From Geothermobacter sp964501815 (GTDB lineage Bacteria > Desulfobacterota > Desulfuromonadia > Desulfuromonadales > Geothermobacteraceae), in contig CAZCUR010000032.1 of assembly GCA_964501815.1 (NCBI GenBank), positions 1-28,104 of the forward strand: a stretch of DNA of 28,104 nucleotides, in the 5' to 3' direction. Positions within the stretch are counted from its first letter, which is position 1, and each line of letters begins with the position of its first letter. This document shows, one piece after another, positions 23,460 to 28,104 of this stretch. Made by a program: the position numbers and the translations under genes. The notes under the pieces are model-generated. The model made no database searches. It was not told the origin of the DNA and saw only the letters and a program-made list of their open reading frames with translations.

Positions 23460-23747
23460 ATGAACATCAGACCTCTGCACGATCGCATCATCGTCGAGCG
23501 CCTGGAAGAGGAGAACAAGACCGCGGCCGGTATCATCATCCCCGATACCGCCAAGGAAAAGCCCCAGCAGGGCAAAGTCATCGCCGTCGGCAACGGCAAG
23601 AAGACCGAAGACGGCAAAGTGCTGCCCCTCGACGTCAAGGTCGGTGACAAGGTGCTGTTCGGCAAGTACGCCGGCACCGAAGTCAAGATCGAGGGCAAGG
23701 AATATCTCATGATGCGCGAAGACGACATCATGGGCATCATCGAGTAA
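23460..23747 (+). CDS. groES: Co-chaperonin GroES
   Basis: 95 residues from ATG 23460, with AAAGGAG 9 nt upstream. It opens MNIRPLHDRIIVERLEEE. The mobile loop that docks on GroEL is NKTAAGIIIPDTAKEKP, and the barrel has GKVIAVGNG, VKVGDKVLFGKYAGTEVKIEG and the end YLMMREDDIMGIIE. The heptameric ring caps GroEL during folding. It is the first gene of the groES-groEL operon, with 33 nt to groEL. Confidence 0.98.
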   Translation: MNIRPLHDRIIVERLEEENKTAAGIIIPDTAKEKPQQGKVIAVGNGKKTEDGKVLPLDVKVGDKVLFGKYAGTEVKIEGKEYLMMREDDIMGIIE

Positions 23748-23780
23748 CGCGACCAACCCGATTGAGGAGGTAACAGGATT

Positions 23781-25415
<1,635 letters not shown>

Positions 25416-25445
25416 GCCCTTCCCGTTTCGGGAATCCTGCCTGAA

Positions 25446-25488
25446 AAACGCCCCCCGGTGCCCAGCGCGCCGGGGGGCGTTTGTTTTT
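25446..25488 (+). terminator. Intrinsic terminator after groEL
   Basis: AAACGCCCCCCGG (25446-25458) pairs with CCGGGGGGCGTTT (25470-25482), loop 11 nt, followed by G and TTTTT to 25488. The stem is 13 bp and perfect. Confidence 0.92.
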
Positions 25489-25506
25489 GGGGGCGGGCGG
25501 TCAACC

Positions 25507-27132
25507 CTACTGGGTCAACCACCGGCTGACATCTGCAGTTTTCCCGTCCGCCAATGTCAGGACATAGCCTCCCTTGCTGGCAAAACGCTGACCGGGCCCG
25601 AAACTGAGGCGAGGATAGAAGGGGTGGGCGTAGGTCTGGTCCTGCATCATGTCGAACATGTCCAGCAGGTAGTCGCGGTAAAACTCATTGCCCATGGCGC
25701 GCAAGGCGCCGGTCAGCATCCAGCCGAGAAAATAGACATCCGACTGCAGCTTCAGATCGATTTCGGGTACCTGATGGACCTTGAGCCAGCGTCGCACCGG
25801 GGACAGAAATTTCGGTTGCTCATCGGGCAGCCGCCAGGGCCAGACGAGCAGAACCCGGTGCCCCTTTTGACTCAGTTGTCGGGCCCGGTCGAGTGGAACC
25901 AGGCTTGCGCTGAGCATGACCGGGATGGATGGATCCAGCCCTGCAAGCCGGCGATCCTTGGAGGCCCCCGGGTCCCAAAGCAGCACCACGGGAGTCTCTT
26001 CTTTATCCGGCAGTGTCCCGTCGGGGGATAAGGGACGAGGGGCCGGGTGCCCCAGCATGCGCCAGGTGCGTGTGAATCCTTCCGCCAGCTCGCGGGCAGC
26101 GGCTGATTCGGCAAGCTGGTACACCTGAACCGGTCTTTTCTGGTGATGCAGAAAGAGGGCGGCGGTACGCCCCTGCTGTCGCAGACCGCCATCCAGGTAC
26201 AGGGTGTACCAGTTGTTTTCCGGCGGTCCGGGCCGTTCCGTCAGGGGAAAGAGGGCCGGCAGCTGCTTTTGCTCGCAGAAATCCTGAATCGGCCGCCAGC
26301 TTCCTCGCACCCGGCCGGCGACCAGAGCAAAGGGAGGGTCTTGCCGATAAAGTGTTTCGAGCTGTTTGGCCCAGCTTGCGGCCGGCCCCTTCAGCTCCCA
26401 GACCAGCAGCCTGAGCTTGCGGTAGGCGCTGTAGCTTTCCTGATGGTAAAAGACCCCTTTGCTGGCACGTTGCCGGTTGCGGCGCGGGTCGTTGTTGCGT
26501 GTCCTGATATAGGCCTTCAGAGGTGAAAGCAGAGCCTGTCGTTCCTCCTGTGGCAGCCGGCTGTCGACGATGGTGGCCAGGGTCAGGCTTTCATCGGTTA
26601 CGCCCGGAGAAAAGCCGGCGGACAGGGAGAGCAGATACCGGGCCAGGGTGGCCGCGTCCGCGTCATCAAGCTCGTAGCGCGGCATGTTCCAGTCGAGGTC
26701 CTTGCCGTCGGGATTGGTGCCATAGCGAATGGCGTCCTTCAGGGTTTCCAGGGTGTAGGCCGAGCGGATTTTCGTGCCCTTGAATGGCGCGCCGTACCGT
26801 TCACGCGGGGGGCTGGTGACGATTTCCGCGCCGCGATAGCGGGGGGACAGCAGCTTGGGGCCGTTGATGGGCGGTGTGATGGTCCGCCCCTCCCGGGCGC
26901 CGAGACCGCTGCGCAGATGGCAGTGGGCGCAACTGAACATCTCGCCGGAGATGGGAATGTCCTCCTGCACGACGCCGGCCATCGGCTCGCCGGAAGGAAG
27001 CCGTCCCAGCCGATACATGTTCTCTCCGGCCGTGCGATCGAATACGGGTCCCTTGCCGGCCTGGATGGGCGCGGGGATGAGCAAAAGGCCGCACAACAAC
27101 CCGACCAGAATGGCGTATTGGGCTGAGCGCAT
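25507..27132 (-). CDS. Monoheme cytochrome c fused to a periplasmic-binding-type domain
   Basis: 541 residues from ATG 27132, which follows AAGGAG at 6 nt; an upstream frame extension to 27174 lacks a ribosome site. Residues 1-25 are a signal peptide (MRSAQYAILVGLLCGLLLIP, then APIQA). The c-type heme site is Cys68-Ala-His-Cys71-His72, with a probable Met ligand at 150 (WNMPRYELDD). The domain ends near 175 (LARYLLSLSAG). The remainder (about 185-541) looks like a type 1 periplasmic ligand-binding fold, as in amino-acid/urea receptors: FALVAGRVRGSW, ALFPLTERPG, YTLYLDGGLRQQGRTAALFL, VVLLWDPGASKDRRL, VMLSASLVP. No permease genes are near. It is likely periplasmic, coupling electron transfer with binding of a ligand (inference). 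Confidence 0.82.
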   Translation of the reverse strand: MRSAQYAILVGLLCGLLLIPAPIQAGKGPVFDRTAGENMYRLGRLPSGEPMAGVVQEDIPISGEMFSCAHCHLRSGLGAREGRTITPPINGPKLLSPRYRGAEIVTSPPRERYGAPFKGTKIRSAYTLETLKDAIRYGTNPDGKDLDWNMPRYELDDADAATLARYLLSLSAGFSPGVTDESLTLATIVDSRLPQEERQALLSPLKAYIRTRNNDPRRNRQRASKGVFYHQESYSAYRKLRLLVWELKGPAASWAKQLETLYRQDPPFALVAGRVRGSWRPIQDFCEQKQLPALFPLTERPGPPENNWYTLYLDGGLRQQGRTAALFLHHQKRPVQVYQLAESAAARELAEGFTRTWRMLGHPAPRPLSPDGTLPDKEETPVVLLWDPGASKDRRLAGLDPSIPVMLSASLVPLDRARQLSQKGHRVLLVWPWRLPDEQPKFLSPVRRWLKVHQVPEIDLKLQSDVYFLGWMLTGALRAMGNEFYRDYLLDMFDMMQDQTYAHPFYPRLSFGPGQRFASKGGYVLTLADGKTADVSRWLTQ

Positions 27133-27202
27133 AGGATTCTCCTTGTCGTGGGAATGGGCCCGTCGGAAAAACACAGGTTACCCCAGCAACGGTGATTCGG
27201 CA

Positions 27203-27239
27203 ATGTGGGGGGATGCCCCCATGTCAAAACGGGGTTTTG
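27203..27239. promoter_or_regulatory. Two adjacent dyads upstream of the cytochrome fusion gene
   Basis: ATGTGGGGG (27203-27211) pairs with CCCCCATGT (27216-27224) around GATG, allowing two wobble pairs. CAAAAC (27225-27230) pairs with GTTTTG (27234-27239) around GGG. On the minus strand a perfect TTGACA (27227-27222) lies at the junction, with the G/C dyad in the spacer position. It could be an operator within a promoter or a leader structure of the cytochrome mRNA. Confidence 0.4.
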
Positions 27240-27384
27240 TCCGCATTGTCTGGCTTTTGGTTTGTCTGTAAGCTGGCATCAAACGACCGAAGTGGTCAGG
27301 AGGGGGCGCCTTTTCCTGCCAGGTTGCCGTGATTTTGCCCGGTTCTTTCATTTCGGACAGGGCTGGTTGACATTCACCATTTGT

Positions 27385-27412
27385 CTGTCAGGATTGTAAC
27401 CATATCCGACAG
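27385..27412. promoter_or_regulatory. Operator-like dyad in the intergenic region
   Basis: CTGTCAGGAT (27385-27394) and ATCCGACAG (27404-27412) are inverted arms with one bulged A. A related GGACAGGG occurs at 27355-27362 and GACAGGATT at 27108+300 (27408-27416). Together they give a clustered GACAGG motif. The binding protein is unknown. Confidence 0.33.
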
Positions 27413-27599
27413 GATTCAAAGCACAGTTTGACACGACGCGGTGGTGCATTCCCTCTCAATCCGCTGCCACAGGCCGCCGCGGTTTTGGTTTTGGTGTTGC
27501 GCCCCGGTGATGCTACCCTTTTCCGTCAGATTCAAGGAACAGGAAGCCGGGCAAAACACCAGCCCCCTTCCGAAACTCTTCGGGTAAGGAGACAACCAG

Positions 27600-28104
27600 A
27601 TGAAAACAGCACGTATCCTATGGGTTTCTGTCGTTGCCATGGCCCTTTTGGCTCTTGCTGCCTGCGGTGGCGGTGGCGGCGGTGGCGGGAACGCCGGCGG
27701 CACGGTTCTGGGCACGGTGACCGGCAACCAGCAGATTGTGCCGGCCAGTGTCACCGTTACGGCCTACGATGCCAGTATGGCGGTGCTCAAGTCGACCACC
27801 ACCGATGCCGCCGGGCGCTATCAGCTCACCGGCCTGCCAGCGGGGCAGCCGGTTACCGTGGTGGCCCAGGGCACCGGCTCCACCTTCGCCGCCGGCGCCA
27901 AGGTGACACCGGCGGCGGGCGTGGCGACCGTGCTGGATCTTTATGTACCAACAGACGTCGCGACAGCGGCAGCAACCGTGGACCTTGGCACGCTTGCGGC
28001 CGACCAGACCCTCAGTTCAAGTGACAGTGTGGACGGGGCCAAGGTCAACCTGACCATTCAGACGACCGATGGCTTCACCAAAGCCGGGGCGGCCTTTACC
28101 GGGA
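27600..28104 (+). CDS. Lipoprotein with carboxypeptidase-regulatory-like domain (partial, runs off window)
   Basis: ATG 27600 follows GTAAGGAGACAACCAG. 168 residues are visible and the frame is open at the right edge. The signal MKTARILWVSVVAMALLALA is followed by lipobox AAC (Cys near 23), then a Gly run (GGGGGGGNAGG) as flexible linker. Residues about 35-85 look like a beta-sandwich of the carboxypeptidase-regulatory/SdrD-B type: GTVLGTVTGNQQIVPASVTVTAYD, then TTTDAAGRYQLTGLPAGQPVTVVAQG. The rest is Ala/Thr/Val-rich and repeat-like. This suits a surface-exposed anchored protein built of beta-domains. The total size and function are unknown. Confidence 0.82.
   Translation, partial: MKTARILWVSVVAMALLALAACGGGGGGGGNAGGTVLGTVTGNQQIVPASVTVTAYDASMAVLKSTTTDAAGRYQLTGLPAGQPVTVVAQGTGSTFAAGAKVTPAAGVATVLDLYVPTDVATAAATVDLGTLAADQTLSSSDSVDGAKVNLTIQTTDGFTKAGAAFTG

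Larger units (their letters stand above)
27133..27599. other. 467-bp divergent intergenic region
   Basis: There is no convincing gene. It separates the minus-strand cytochrome fusion from the plus-strand lipoprotein gene, so both promoters should be here. TTGACA occurs on plus at 27367 and 27428 and on minus at 27227-27222, but none has a good -10 at normal spacing. The minus-strand cytochrome leader carries GACC/GGTC and two adjacent hairpins (entered separately). CCGAA-ACTC-TTCGG (27570-27583) forms a small hairpin directly before the lipoprotein ribosome site GTAAGGAGA. No GEMM or other riboswitch core was recognised. Confidence 0.6.

Noticed and set aside
27133..27599. A cyclic di-GMP (GEMM) riboswitch in front of the cytochrome or lipoprotein gene
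   Set aside because: GGGCAAA-like strings occur on both strands, but the conserved GACGCAAAG core and the paired stems are absent.

Overview
The window is GC-rich, densely packed bacterial DNA. It most resembles a deltaproteobacterium of the Desulfuromonadales (Geobacter / Desulfuromonas / Pelobacter type). That placement is inferred from protein families, not from a marker-gene comparison: a MXAN_5187-type protein, a B12-binding radical SAM/DUF4080 protein, an ArsS-type radical SAM protein, a heme c protein fused to a periplasmic-binding domain, and a probable selenoprotein. It is one scaffold piece with a 100-N gap at 5787-5886. No rRNA, tRNA, CRISPR array or insertion sequence was recognised.

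Layout. (1) 1-384: the 3' end of an OsmC-family gene is coupled by an ATGA overlap to a small CMD/AhpD-like gene. That gene has an in-frame TGA exactly where the second Cys of the redox motif belongs, followed by a bacterial-SECIS-like hairpin, so it is read as a CxxU selenoprotein. (2) 385-1095, minus: trmO. (3) 1154-5786: the phosphate operon pstS-pstC-pstA-pstB-phoU, behind two sets of 11-bp-spaced Pho-box-like repeats. phoU runs into the gap. (4) 5887-6237: no gene, but a repeat-like hairpin sequence and six heptamer repeats. (5) 6238-8855: a sigma-54 activator followed by two Hsp20 genes, which have a near-consensus sigma-54 promoter and a strong terminator. (6) 8983-10204: an MshEN-REC fusion regulator and a small thioredoxin-fold protein with its own promoter and operator-like dyad. 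(7) 10260-13838, minus: a three-gene operon (MXAN_5187-type protein, patatin-like lipase, B12/radical SAM/DUF4080 protein) ending at a shared bidirectional terminator. (8) 13922-21264: glmU, glmS, a ClC channel with CBS domains, and a PcrA/UvrD helicase. (9) 21345-23280: a single-domain response regulator, an ArsS-like radical SAM protein and a lipoprotein. (10) 23315-25488: groES-groEL with a sigma-70 promoter, a perfect CIRCE operator and a terminator. (11) 25507-27132, minus: the cytochrome c/periplasmic-binding fusion. (12) 27600-28104: the 5' end of a surface lipoprotein gene.

How the parts work together. The pst genes encode the complete high-affinity phosphate importer and its signalling regulator. 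glmU and glmS make UDP-GlcNAc for the envelope. Two separately controlled protein-folding modules sit 15 kb apart: Hsp20 under sigma-54, and GroESL under HrcA/CIRCE. The OsmC/CMD pair looks like a thiol/selenol peroxide-handling unit. The most notable item is the selenoprotein call, followed by the sigma-54-driven Hsp20 locus and the uncharacterised lipase/radical SAM operon.
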